A stretch of DNA of 64,000 nucleotides from Monomorium pharaonis. Taxonomy: Eukaryota; Arthropoda; Insecta; Hymenoptera; Formicidae. The notes beneath the pieces were generated by a model. That model was not told where the DNA came from and made no database searches. It saw only the letters and a program-made list of their open reading frames with translations. The stretch lies in assembly GCF_013373865.1 (NCBI RefSeq), contig NC_050471.1, positions 1,178,001 through 1,242,000 on the forward strand, written 5' to 3'. This document shows, piece by piece, positions 49,301 to 62,658 of this stretch. How positions within the stretch are numbered: the first letter of the stretch is position 1; each line of letters begins with the position of its first letter. The translations under genes and the position numbers were made by a program.

Positions 49301-52300
49301 CCTTGGGATGGCACTCGAGAGTAGCGGCCATTTTGACGGGGCTGCAGAAAGAATCGGTCGCGATTGTAGCGATGGTTACTAACAGTTGCTAAATACGACT
49401 TGCAAAATAATTCAATTTTACAAGTACCTTCGGGATACTTGTGAAACTTGCAATAGCATAGAAATATGTTAATTAAAGTTCTCCAGCTTAAAAAATAAAG
49501 GAGAGTTACTTTTTATTCACATTTTAACATCGAGACTTTTAATAATCCCTTCTTCAAAATAATAAATAACGAACAAAATTTGAATAATATAAATAATAAT
49601 TTGTTTTTTCATTTTCTTTATAATATATTAATAAATATTGACAGAAAAAAATTGAAAAAAAATATTTATAATAATGATTTAAGTGTAATAACAAGCGTCG
49701 TCGCCACATTTTCATCACTAGACTAAAATTATAAGTCATATTTAAAGAAAATAGAAAATTATTTAAAGAAAATTATTCTGCTAAAAATTTCAGGAATGCT
49801 TATATAAATAATCATACATATATTTTCAAAATTTGATCAAACTCTATTACGTGAAAATACTGAAGAATTTCCTTATATACGCAAATGAGGTATAGAGTAC
49901 CATAGATTGAGATCCAGAGCGGCTATGAGCAGAAGCGTTAGTTGGATGTCCTACGGGTGGTCCCATAGTGCCAGAATGGCCGTTTCCTGGATGAGGGAAG
50001 GTCTGGAATTGCATAGCTTTACTCGGGTCCATTTCTTCGCGGAATCCCAATAGATGGAAGGTAGCATACGGGCAAATCTCATCCTCCATACCTGCAAATG
50101 GACAATCAACCAGGGTAGACTCTGCCGCTACGGGCGAAAAATCTATGAGACATTGTTTAACGATAAAAAGATATATAATTGCTATAATTGTTTCTCGCGT
50201 GTAAAATTTATTTCTAAGTTCAACTTGATCCAGAATGGAATCGAAAAAGTGATTTATAAGCAATCCTTTTTATTTTTAATTTTACGTGCGCTTTCTATTC
50301 AGATTAAAAAATGAGCCAAGAAACTTTAAAACTTTCTTTTCTTTTACTCACTTTAATGTTTCTTCTTTCCTCGATTCTCATTCTATATTGAATCATTAAA
50401 TCTTCAAAAACTGATCATGCGTATTAAAAATGTATTTAAATAAACTTGAAAATCCATTGACGCCCGATCATCACATCGATTATTTACATAATTTTTGTTA
50501 TGCATAGAACAATAATGTATTTTACTTTTTAATTAATTAATCATTTTAAGTTTATCTATACCTATTCAAAATAAAATATCTTTTTTTCATCTTAAAAATT
50601 CTAATTGATATGATAATAACGGACATAGAGATTTTTGTTTTAAGAGAAGATAATGAATGAGTAGATGAATTCCTCCTCATGTAATTCGTGTCGTTTGTTG
50701 GCGTGCTATGAACGCAAGCATGCGGAAACGTGCAAACATTGAGAAACGTGCCGTTAAAGTGATACGAAGTTCACGGAACGAGGGACTTACGAAGACCGGC
50801 TGGGATGAACCAGCAACATCGCTGGCTGCGGCCTGCGATCAGTCTTGTGGGGCAATCGGACGAATGCCGTATATCCCCTTAATCGAAATTGCTAATACCA
50901 ACCTCTGTGCGAAAGACCGTCCGCGCTGCCCAAGCGTGGTGGCGGTGGGCATCTCCTGTTCGGCGCGTAGTGACTCAATTCCTCATACATATGTCGCCTC
51001 GGATCCCACGTCGAGTGACTCCTTAACGAGCCAGTTCCACCTATCAAACACATACTACAAAGGTCGTACGACACGCTGGCGCCTATCAAGATTTATTTCC
51101 GCCAACTAACAAACTTATTTTAGAAGATTTGAAATTTTGGGGAGAAGGTAGTCTTTACTTTTTTTTTTTTTTAAGATAATGACTAATAAATCTAATATAT
51201 AATATCAGTATAGTCGACACTCGTTAGGCACCAACGGCGTGGTAAGCGCAAACAAGTAGAGACGAACGTTATGTCTCCGCTGGAGGGATGTACAGACTTA
51301 ATAACGTATATAAGAACATTTCGAAGCATGGCGAACGAAAAAAAACTGGCAATGATCGTGTATACGGGTTCTGTCTGGCCTGGGAATCTGTCTGACACTG
51401 ATTGGGACCCTAACGTTGTATGTGCGTTGAATCTCAATGTGTGTCTCTTGAGAAAAGATGAAAGAAGGAACTATCGTGCCGATGCGACAACAACTAGACA
51501 CGTAGTTGAAACTGGTCTAAAAGGTAAGTGTTGGCAGTTGTGGCTTACTTATAACTGTACCTCGCTTGATACGATCGCAGGTGTTATAATTCGAACCAGG
51601 CACAGGTGGAAGCTTGCGATTCGGTGGCGCGATGTAGCCCAGTTCATCGCGAAGATCAGATCTACGTTTATCTAGTGTAGCGCCGCCAACTCCAGTCTGC
51701 TGGTAGACTACGTCATCTGAAATGAGGATGCTCGATCCAATAAATATGAATTCTTGCTATTTCTGATTTCATTGTTGATGTATTGTATTGATTATATATG
51801 CCATCACCCATGCTTGTGTAATAAAAGGAAAACGTAGGAAGATTAAATGTTTGGAGAGGATTTCAAGACTAGGGTGGCCGACGCGTGGACCGAGATCGTC
51901 AGGAAATTATTATGGCAATGTTACAAAATTGCAAAGTAGTATTACGATTAGCTAATTAAGATTACAAGATTTTTGCCGCAAAAATTTTATTCCCTGACAA
52001 ACCTCCACCGTCTTTATGTGACATAGTAAGTAAAAGTAATTAAAAAAAATTGGTATACATTGTCCCTCGTAATATTTCTCGTCGGCTGAAGAGATACCTC
52101 GCAGCCGCGTTTGCTCCGGACCTCGAGTTCTTCTCGAGAGTGCCACGCAAATGACAACTATTCCTACTATTATGACAACGATTGTCGCGCCGACCGGCAC
52201 TACCACATTTACATCAAGCCAGCTGGGTAACCATGGAAAGTATCGTCTCACATCCGCGGTGTTATCGTTACCGCTATTACGTACAGGAGGTGCGATTGTT

Positions 52301-55300
52301 CCTGTTCAGAGAAAAAAAAATAGATGGATAATGGTTACCTTTATCGCTATTGTGACCCTTCCCCCTAAGAACGCAGATCACGATGACGGCAACGATTATG
52401 ACGAGTATGGCTGCTACCACAGGCACGACCAGATTTAAGTTAGCCATGAAAATTTTCATCGGATCTTCGTCGTTGCCACCACCGTTTACGTCTGGTAACT
52501 CGCGGGCCGGTGCAATGGTGCCTGGAACAGAAAACGTTTCGGCGACCGTTCACTCCAGCCACCATTGGCACCGGCTACGAGGCGCCTCTATACATCAGAT
52601 CATCATCGCCCGTACTCACCGCCAGTCACCGTCAAAGTTGCAAATTCATATTCAGCCACGGCAAAACCGGCATTATTGTGAGCCGTGACACGCAAATGAT
52701 ACCAGCTAGCGGGATCCAAATCCAAAACTACGAAATTACCGCCCGGCTTGACGTTATTCGATACCTGGTTCCATTCCTGTTGCAACCTGAAGAATGCGAA
52801 ACACGCGCTTTTAACTATCGATCTTGATATTGGTTGGACGTTTCCTATATATTTTCTTTTCATCTTACTTCTTCTTATGTTCAACAACGAAGTACAACAT
52901 CGGGCAGCCACCGTCCGACCAGGTGCTCAAGTGCAGAGTGATGCTATTCGTGGATACCTCAATGAATCTTGCCGCTTCAGGAATAATTGGTTTAGAGCCC
53001 TTTGTGCGCGTGTTCAGAATGTCCGAAGGATCGCCAATTCCGATTCTGCAAAAGAGTCTCGTATATATACAACTTCTCATTGTAAAAGATTACAATTATA
53101 ATTTACAATTCTGTTGGTCAAGTTACCCGTTATAAGCCGTGACATAGATCTGATATCGGGAACCGCACCACAAATTTTCGAGAGTATATTTCTGTGCTGT
53201 AGAGCTGATCTGAACGGTTTCCCAATCACCGAATTCGGGTTTGTAATGAATCGTGTAACCGTGAATCGGTGCGTTATCGGTTGGATGAGGGCGCAACTTC
53301 ATCGTCAATGAATTAGTAGTGGTGGCGGTAAGGGTAACCTGCGGGGAGTGCGGAGGAGCTACGGAAATATAACGTTAATTTTAATTTAATCGATAACCAA
53401 AATCAGAAAATAGAATCCATGTGAGAATATCTGTATACCATGTACGACCAGCTGATGAGTCACAGTGTCGTGTCCAAAAGAGTTTTCCACATAACAAGAA
53501 TATTCTCCAGCGTCCGCGCGATCGACTTCTTTGATGAATAATGATCCCTCAGGTAATTGCCGCAGTCGATCGCTCGGTTGAAGTGTAGCACCTCGTACCT
53601 TCCATGTTACTTCTGGTGCGGGTACACCGACAGTAAGACACGGCAACTTAACATCCTCTTTGTATGTCGCAGTAAACTTGTCATCGAACGACGCAATCTT
53701 AGCTGGTACTGTACAAACATATAAAGTATAAAACTTAGAACACCTTTTAATTTATAACAGATCATAAAAATTTGTAAACAATTTACAAATTTGATTTATC
53801 GCAACCAAATATATTTTGAGCTAGGCAATAACAAATTACCTCGAACGCTTGGTCCTAAAGTCACAATCTTGGAAGCTTCACCTTCGCCGATGTTCGTACT
53901 AGCGGTCACCCAGAATTCATATCTGAGTTGTTTATCTAATCCAGATGCTTCGTGAGTTAGTTGATTTGGCGGTACTTTCTGGCTGGTCGCCTCCTCTGCG
54001 TTGTCCGCTTTCGTGTAAACAGTATATTGAGAAATAACTCCATTAGGCTGGCTGGGCGGACGCCATGAGATAAGAATGGATTCCGCAGACATGACTAGAG
54101 CTTTGATAGCGATGGGAGCTTCGGGTGCTGAAAGTAAACGCGGAAAATATAATATGTCCGAAAAAATGTGCCTTCGCATATTGAATAGTTTCTCAATTAC
54201 CATCTTGCTCAGTTTGGCAGTGAATTGGTGCGGACTTAACGCCGTCTCCACCGGATGTGAAAGCCAGAACCTGCATGCTGTAGTTCGTGTATTTCTTGAG
54301 GCCGTGCAATATAGTCTCACTGGAAGATGTGATTTTGGTGTCCTTCGTATTCTCGTCGTACCACGTGTCGGAGGGTCCGTAAATGACCTAAAGCAAATAT
54401 TTAAAGACACTGTTGCAAAAGGTTTTATACCTCCATCCCGAGTCGTGTTTTTACTAACTTTGTAGCCGGTGATAACGCCATTGGCCGCGCTGAGTGGCGG
54501 TGACACCCAAGACACTCTGATAGTCTGAGAGGTAAGGGTCGTGCAGGTAGTGTCGTGAGGTGGTTGCTCGGGCACGCCTTCTGCAGTGTGCTGTCTACGT
54601 TCCTCGCTCATTGGTCCGGAGCCGACCTTGTTGAATGCTTGAACGACTACGCCATACTGAGTGTAGGTCTTCAAGTTGCCGATCTGTAAATGATGCTCCT
54701 TTATGTCCTCCTTGGAGAAATCGACAGTCTCAAACATGTATGGCTTGTCCGACGATTGTCTGTACCCAACGTAATAGCCGAGAATTTCGCCATTCCAGTC
54801 CTCGCGTGGAGGTGGTTTCCATGTCACCTGGTAGAATTTACATTTATCATATGTAAGTTACATGCATTCCGAAGCGATTACGACGCAATTATTTTATTTA
54901 CCTTGAGCGTATGTTGATCGAGAGGATCCACTTTGATAGAGGTTGGCGGACCAGTAGGTGCCTCTTCGGCGGTGATAATGGTAACCGTGTCAGACGGATC
55001 GGATATGCCGATTTCATTCTCAGCGACGATTCGAAGGTGATACGTGGTCGCGGGTCTTAGATTAAATACTCCAGCTACATTCTGTTGTGAACCAGGCACG
55101 AGTACTCGGTCAATATCAGTTTCCCAGGAACCTTTGCTCATCTTGTACTCGATAACGTATCTTTTGATTGGACTATTTCCGTCGTAAGGCGCGGCCCACG
55201 ATAATTGTACAGAACGTCCTGATTTATCCAACACCTTGAGACCATATGGAACTTCCGGTACCTCTATAAAAACACATAAATTAAATTGTAACTTTAAATG

Positions 55301-58300
55301 CTTTAGGCACTTATTATTAGCGTGTTATGTATAATTACACAAACTAACCTTGTACGATCATGTTGATACTAGTGTCATCACTGCCAAAGGCATTCGTAGC
55401 TACGCAAGTAAATAAGGCAGAATCGCTTCTTTCAGTTCGTTTGATGCTCAAGTCGGACAGAACTCCATTGGCCAAGATTTCTTCGCGAATAGTGTAACGA
55501 GGATCGCTTTTTGTGTCCAATCTCTTATTGTTCATGTTCCATAAAATGCCAATTGGTTTCTCTCCTTGTGCCTCGCATTGCAACACAGCTGGTTCTCCAC
55601 GACGAGCGGTCTGATTTCGTAGTTTAATTTCGAATTGTGGAGGAGCTAAAAAAGTATCGTAAAAAAATATATAGTATAGAGCGCAATAGAACTTACAGCA
55701 AGGTGCAAGACAATTAAACGTGAAATACCTTGAACCGAAATGAGAATGACAGCTGATAAGCCTGATCCAATTCCGTTAACAGCCTCGCAAAGATAATAGC
55801 CCTCATTAGTTTTTTGTATGTTATTAATGGAGAGGGTACCATCCTCCACGCTAATGTCAGGGTTGCTCAATTTCAAGTCGGTATAATCTCCCGGCGTATC
55901 CCCTATAACATGGAACGGACATGATAAGTATCACAGAAGTAGAAATATTCGTTATTTATCAGGCTACAATTGCAGATAAACCTACCAGCCGCTCTTTTCC
56001 ATGTGACCTGAGGCTTGGGGAATCCGTCGGCTTTACATTCCACTCGTGCATCGGATCCTTGAGCAAATGCCTTATCGGTAGGTTCCAAGATCCAACGAGG
56101 GGGTACTGTTACAGAATAAACAGATTAGTCGTGATGCACTTTTGCACACACAGAATTGTGCAGTATCCAGGAGCCAGTCGCTTGGAAATTCGAGTCGCTT
56201 ACTTTTCAGAAATGTCAAAACTTATTATTTATATTATTAAAATTTTTTTATTTAAATTGCGATCAAGTATAATTATTAATTATTAATAGTAAATTATTAT
56301 AATAAATAGTAAATTATTAGTAAATAATTATATTGTCTACTTTCTTTAAATTCCATGAAGTCATGGAATAATAGCAATAAAAAAATATTCAGAACAAAAA
56401 AATGAGTTTCTGAATTTTATCAAAATTATTTAACTTTTAAAGAAGAAAAATTCTTGTCTTTTAAAGAAGAAAATTATTAATTTCAAAAGTTATATAATTT
56501 ATATATTATATATTAATATTATATATTAAATATATATTCTTAATACTATTAAAATCGAATATTTTTAAGAATCAAAGACTCGAATTGTGTTAATTTTGTC
56601 GCATGCAGAACAAAATGCAACACGCTCCTGCTACTGCGATGAACAGAATATACAACACATGCGGGATTTGAAATGATTATATGCGGGTATCTAATGCATG
56701 AAACAACGAGGTAGAAAGTGAAAGAGAGAGAATCAGAGAGAGAAAGAGGAGCTACATGCGAAAAGAGAGACTACGGATTCGATTTCAGAAGGAGCGCAAC
56801 GACGAGCATGCACGAAGCGCTATCGAATTTGTACTCGAGCACGGTGCATCATGCTGTACCGCGTTTACGAATAATACTCGATTATGCTCGTTCATGTATA
56901 ATGCATGCATATTAAGTATATCTATTATGCTACATACGCGTCTACAAAATGAACAAGGCAAGATGTATGATGAGAGATGGTGAGGGCACAAGGAGGGACG
57001 TATTTAGAGGAAATCCATTCGTGGATGTAGGGCTGTGATGAATTTATCGTGGGGTGAATTCTGAGATGTGGTTGGATGGTCGGTCGGTCATCTTAGTACA
57101 AGGACGCATTTTAGCCCGAATGGAGGGGGGGGGGGGTACGGTGAGGTATAAATCGACACTCGAACGTACATGAGACGGATAATATGCAAATTGCATGTGA
57201 GACCTACGCAATCCTGCGATCGCAAAGTGGCATTTAGATCGTTTACGTGCTACGTGGGAACGGCGAACACGTTCGTGAAGGATGTAGAAAACGCGATGAA
57301 ATTCGCGTGTGCGAAAGAAAGATACATCCTGAGCGTCGCGTTACTTCGCCGTAAAGGATAATCGAAGCCAATATAAAAAATCACAGAAAAGCGATTGACG
57401 ATGACAGCAAGATAACGTAGGCGGCAAAATAAATGAAGAAAGGCCAACGGCTCGGCAGAAGCTATTGATACTTGGAGCGCGAAGAAATTCGGATTAATCT
57501 TGCTCGTTCGCTCACTTGAAAAAATCGGCGGATATAGAGTAAAAGGAAAAATATAGCGGTGAGAAATATAAACAGAGACAGAAAGAGACAGAGGTAGGAA
57601 GTATGAAAAAGAGTAGCAAGACAGAGCGGAAGAAACAATATACACGCGAAAAGGTCGTCATCGGCGACGAAAGCAACGCTCTGTGTACACGTTGGGCTGA
57701 GCGCGAGCTCCAACCAACTGAAATGCTCCAGAAAGCTTTCGCCAACAAGGGAAAAAACACACGATCAGCGCCACAGCAACGATGAATAAAATGCAACCAA
57801 TCAAGCCTGTACTCAAATACTCGCGCGGAATTTGCGCGTTTCATTTTTTTTCTTTCGTTTTTTTTTTTCATTCCGAAACTTCGCTCAATCATCATTATCA
57901 ATTATCAATGTTATGTCATTCTCAGTGCTCCGTTCTTTACTCTAGACCTAACCGTGGACTCGTAAGGTCGCCTCGTGGATCGCCTTGCCCGACGGATTAC
58001 TAGCGACACACGTGTAACGTCCGCCGTGCTCCGGTGTTACCGACTCGATCAGTAGTATACTTGTCCGCGGGCCGAGTTTCCCGACGCTGTATTCCATGAA
58101 CTGCGACAACGGTTCGTCCTCGTGGGTCCAGACGATCTCGATCGGCGTGTCGCCTATCGGTACCATGCATGCCAATTGAGCGGCCTGCCCGGCATAGATT
58201 GGTTGATCTCCAAAATCGAACGGACTGATCCGTGGAAGGACTGCAATGGAATGTGTAGATAGATCCATGCTCTCGTAACGATTTCCATTCCCTTCGCGAT

Positions 58301-59482
58301 CGATTCGAACGATCGTGCGTCGTTCGTCGTCTGCGTCCGTTTTCTATAATACGCTCTTCTCTCCAGAAATTTAATGTTGTTTCTCCTTATTGTATCCGGT
58401 ACGCTGTTATTCTCCGTAGATTGCATGTCAAACGATCGATCGGCGCTAAATTAATTACATGAAATAATCGAGACTGACGGTGCCTTCGAACTGAATCGAA
58501 CTGATGAGATAACACCTCAGCAACCGAGCTATCGAGATGAGAGAAGGAATGCGGAGTGACAGAGAACGTGAAGCAGAGAGAGTGAAAGACAGTTCTAGGC
58601 CGGGGAGAGAATGGGAGAGACATGGCTCGTCTCGTAGTAATCGACGCCTCGATTCAAACAGTCGTGGGCACAAACTACTCTCGCCTATCAGCTAAACAGT
58701 TTAACCTCGTTACAAGGAAGACAATTCTCTATAGTTAGAAGGGAGGAGTATGCGTCGAGCAATGCAGATTTCCAGACATACATATCTCATAATATCATTT
58801 ACAACAGTTAGGACAGACAGATTGGAGATTTTACGACGTACGTGAAGCGGCAGCAAGGGTCGTAAATCTAGCATATTGAAACGCTCTCACTACTGATAGA
58901 TAAATATATATATATATATATATATGTCTACAACCGAATAAAAGGGTAAACGTACCACTGCTTTCCGCTCAAATAGTAACACGCATACAAAACGGTAGTA
59001 CTCTCACTACGCGTACGCCCGTTAAACACCATCATCATGCCGCGCGGTTTCGCTTCGTGTTAAAGAAAATATATGTATATATAGATTTTTTTAAAATTTG
59101 TTCTCTGTTTTACTGGATGCTCTTGTGATCGTGTGTTCGTTTTCTCTGTACCGTTCACTTTCAGATGGGCGCTGTGCCGAGCACTGCCCGCTGGATTATC
59201 GGCGACGCAAGCATACTCCCCGGCGTGCTCTCCCCTGACAGCAGGAATCGTCAGGGCCGAGACTCTATCCCCCAACGCGGTGATACCCACTCCTTCGCCT
59301 ACCTCTAAATGGCGGCCCTCGAACAACCACTTGAGCGAAATCGGCGTGTCCCCCTTCACTACCGCGCAATGGACGATTATCAGATCGCCGGAGTTGGCCT
59401 CGTCGAACGCGAACGGCTGCAGATGTGGAGCGACTGCCAGAAGATAGAGAATGGACAGAGGCTAGAGACAACAGGTAATAAT

Positions 59483-59525
<43 letters not shown>

Positions 59526-62500
59526 GAGAAAGAAAAAGACACAGACAGAAAGATAGACACGCGGGCGAGAATAAATTTCTTGCCTATCGAGGCGAGTCTG
59601 CGCAGCGTGAGATCTAAGACGCGATATCATCGGGCGCGATTAGCCCGGTTTCCGTAATCGTAACAACCTGCTCTCGTGTCTGGCCGCATTCGCAAAACTA
59701 ACGACATCCTACATCCCTAAACTTTATCACACAAGAATTGTGATAGGTATATTTGAGCGAAAATCGATTTTGATAAAATGAGTGTCTACGGGGAAGAAGC
59801 GGCGGTTCTGGGATGACGGATAGGAGGAAAGCTGCTTGTGAATAGCGGATAAATTTGCGGGACAATGAAATATCGAGCAGATTTTTGCGAATTGGTATGC
59901 ACCGTTCACAATGAGATCGGCCGAGAGCTCGTGTCTGCCGGCAAAGTTTTCCGCGACACACGTATACGTTCCAGCATGGGTCGCCTGGACAGATCCTATG
60001 CTCAGTATGGCGCCGCGTCCGCCCAAATCCACAATCGAGATTCCGGAGTGCGGCGAAATCGCATGACCATTTAAGGTCCAGCGAAGCTGCAAGGGTGGAT
60101 CGCCCTCGACCACTGCGCACGGTACCGTTACTACTTGACCCGAATTAAGCGGTTCCTCGCCGAACGAGAATGGCAATAATTTCGGAATGACTGGAAGAGA
60201 GAAAGAGAAAGAAATCAGAAAAAGAGAATTGAAGCCACAGGCTAGATCAACACAGGCGGAGCGGCGCGATCGTTAGATCGACGACGGAAGTCATATCTCG
60301 TGAAACGCCCTCGCTTCTTTTATCTTCTCTTCATTTCTTCTTGCTTCCATTTTAAAATTCGTGTTACGGAAGCATGTCGTTCTTGTATCGTATGACACTG
60401 TATTGCATGTTTCACGATGCTAATCAACAATAAAACCAAAAATGAAAAGGCGTGTGTAACCAAGGAAATTGAAAAAGAAAATGTTTAATAAAAACATTCG
60501 GTGACTAAAATGACAATGACGAGCTCTAGAGAACACAGACATACGTCGTGCCATGAGTAATATGAAAAGCGAAGATACAAGGAAACTCAGAGAAAAATGA
60601 CGATGTAGGCTAAAAATATAAAAACGGAAACGGGAAACCTCAAAAAAGAGAGAGAGAGAGAGACTCGTGGAAAATATCAGAGGGGGTGGGATAAATTCGG
60701 ATGAAAGATGGCTAAAAATATAGAAATGCGAATCGCGGCCATAAGGTGTACCATTCACGTCCAAGGTAGCCGAATGAGAGACCGATCCAGCCGCGTTTGA
60801 AGCAATGCAAGTATACTCTCCGGCGTGTCGCGCAGCTACCGATTCGATGGTCAGTTGTTTGACGCGTTTTCCGGTATCGGACACGATCACGTCGCTGTGA
60901 TAAGATTGTATAGGACGGCCGTCGAAGGTCCATGTGATCTCCAGAGGGGAATCGCCTTTGGTCACTACACATTGCACCGACACTAAGTCTCCGGCATTAG
61001 CGGGTTCTTCGCCGAAGGAGATTGGTCCTATCTGTGGGGAAACTGCGATACGAACAAGAAGATAAAGTATACAACTCGAGAAAAATGGGAAAATAATATG
61101 TAGTATCTTTGCGAAATCTGACGAATACACAAGATTTCTTAGCCTTGAGAGAAACATAAGAAACAAGCTGCTTTTGCGATTTTTTTCTTGAAATGTAAGA
61201 TATGACGGGAATAAAATTGAAGATACTAGGGTTTTTTTATGACATGGATCCATCCAATCCAAGGATATCCAAGGACAGATTCTATTATTAAGAATAGCTT
61301 TAGCAATTCGTATTTGTTGAAGGAAGGACAGATTTCAAAATTTATGGGATTAAGTGCTGGCGGTGACACTACGTCTTAACATGCGGCTTTTCTTAAATAC
61401 CATTGACCGATAAAGTGGCGGAACGGCTGACGGATCCAACCAGATTGCTCGCGACGCAGCTATATTCGCCAGCATGGCGAGCAGTCACAGATTCAATGGT
61501 CAGGACAGATGTCTTTTTCCCGGTATTCGTGATTATCACGTCCGGATGAGTGAGACGCGTAATAATTTCGCCATTGAGACTCCACCGTATTTCAATCGGT
61601 AGATCACCTTTTAAAATGCTACACACTGCAGAAACTTGCTCGCCCCAATTGGCTGGTTCTTCACTGATAGAAAATGGAGCGATTTGCGGGGCGACTGAAA
61701 ACAATGATCGCAGAAAATGATCAATATATTGTATATATGTATATATAAATCCTTTTCTTTAATCAATCAAAATCGTAGAGTTATACTCAACGTCGAGCAA
61801 ACATACTCCACTTTCAACGCTTCCCATCACTTAATCTTGGGTGTCTTCGCTAAACTTTCGTGTTCAAACGTTATCAATTGTCAATTATACCTCACGCGAT
61901 GGGACGGTTTTACGGAGGTGTCGTGTTATCGCTATTACGCGAGGAGAGGAGAATAGTTTCGTCTAGGTACATTGTGCTTGCAAGCAGAATCCTAAGCTCG
62001 ATTTCTTGATTGCAGCGAGTCACTTCACTTCATGCAATGGCAGTACCGTTCACAGCCAAGGTGGCAGAGTAACTCGTCGCTCCGGCAGCATTCGAGGCTG
62101 TGCAAGTATATTCCCCGACGTGTCTTGGGCTCGCGGCCTCGATTGTCATTAAACTGACTCGCTTGCTGGTGCTCGATATCGATATATCTCCGAAATTCTC
62201 CTTGGTGATAGGTTCGCCATTCAGTGCCCATGATATTTCGATCGGCAGGTCTCCCTTCACGACTGTGCAGACCGACGAGACCGCCTCGCCCCAATTCGCG
62301 GGCTCGTCGCTGATCGAGAACGGCGCTATCTGCGGAGCGACTGAAAACCATTTTCCAAAGTATGACAAACCTATTCACAGAAAGCCATTCACAAACCCAT
62401 CGAACGTCACGTACCGTGATAACTATATCAGTATACGAGAGAAATCAAAGATTTCTATTTCTCAAAAGATATTATATGAGAAAATTTTCTTCTAATCGTG

Positions 62501-62604
62501 CTTTAATTTACAATAATAATATTTGTTTTATTATTATTTTAATATTTTTTTTTATTTCAATATATTTATTATATTTTTATTGTTATATATGCTTTTCCTC
62601 TCAT

Positions 62605-62658
<54 letters not shown>

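Larger units (their letters stand above)
48553..50902 (-). other. Dscam1 endodomain introns at 48553-48977, 49342-49900 and 50092-50902
   Basis: Three introns of 425, 559 and 811 nt flank cytoplasmic exons 3 and 4. They are AT-rich with normal GT-AG ends. I see no further exon in them. Confidence 0.75.

Noticed and set aside
54076..54465. Plus-strand open frame of 129 codons, and others at 43419, 50708, 51271 and 62100
   Set aside because: Most of these lie opposite Dscam1 exons (the 43419 frame lies opposite its probable 3' UTR) and show no domain; they are antisense shadows.
53796..54827. Single minus-strand open frame of 343 codons
   Set aside because: It reads through two introns. The FNIII domains become complete only when the three exons 54459-54827, 54201-54387 and 53840-54127 are spliced; the middle one is in another frame.
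57015..57123. Local stem CCATTCG with CGAATGG as a stand-alone RNA element
   Set aside because: Only 7 base pairs plus 4 after a bulge; too weak alone, so it is kept only as a pointer within the docking-site finding.
59699..59712. CCTACATCC match to the intron before Ig8 (around 57023-57032), considered as a docking/selector pair
   Set aside because: A 9-nt match is expected by chance in several kilobases, and no equivalent was seen beside the other variants.
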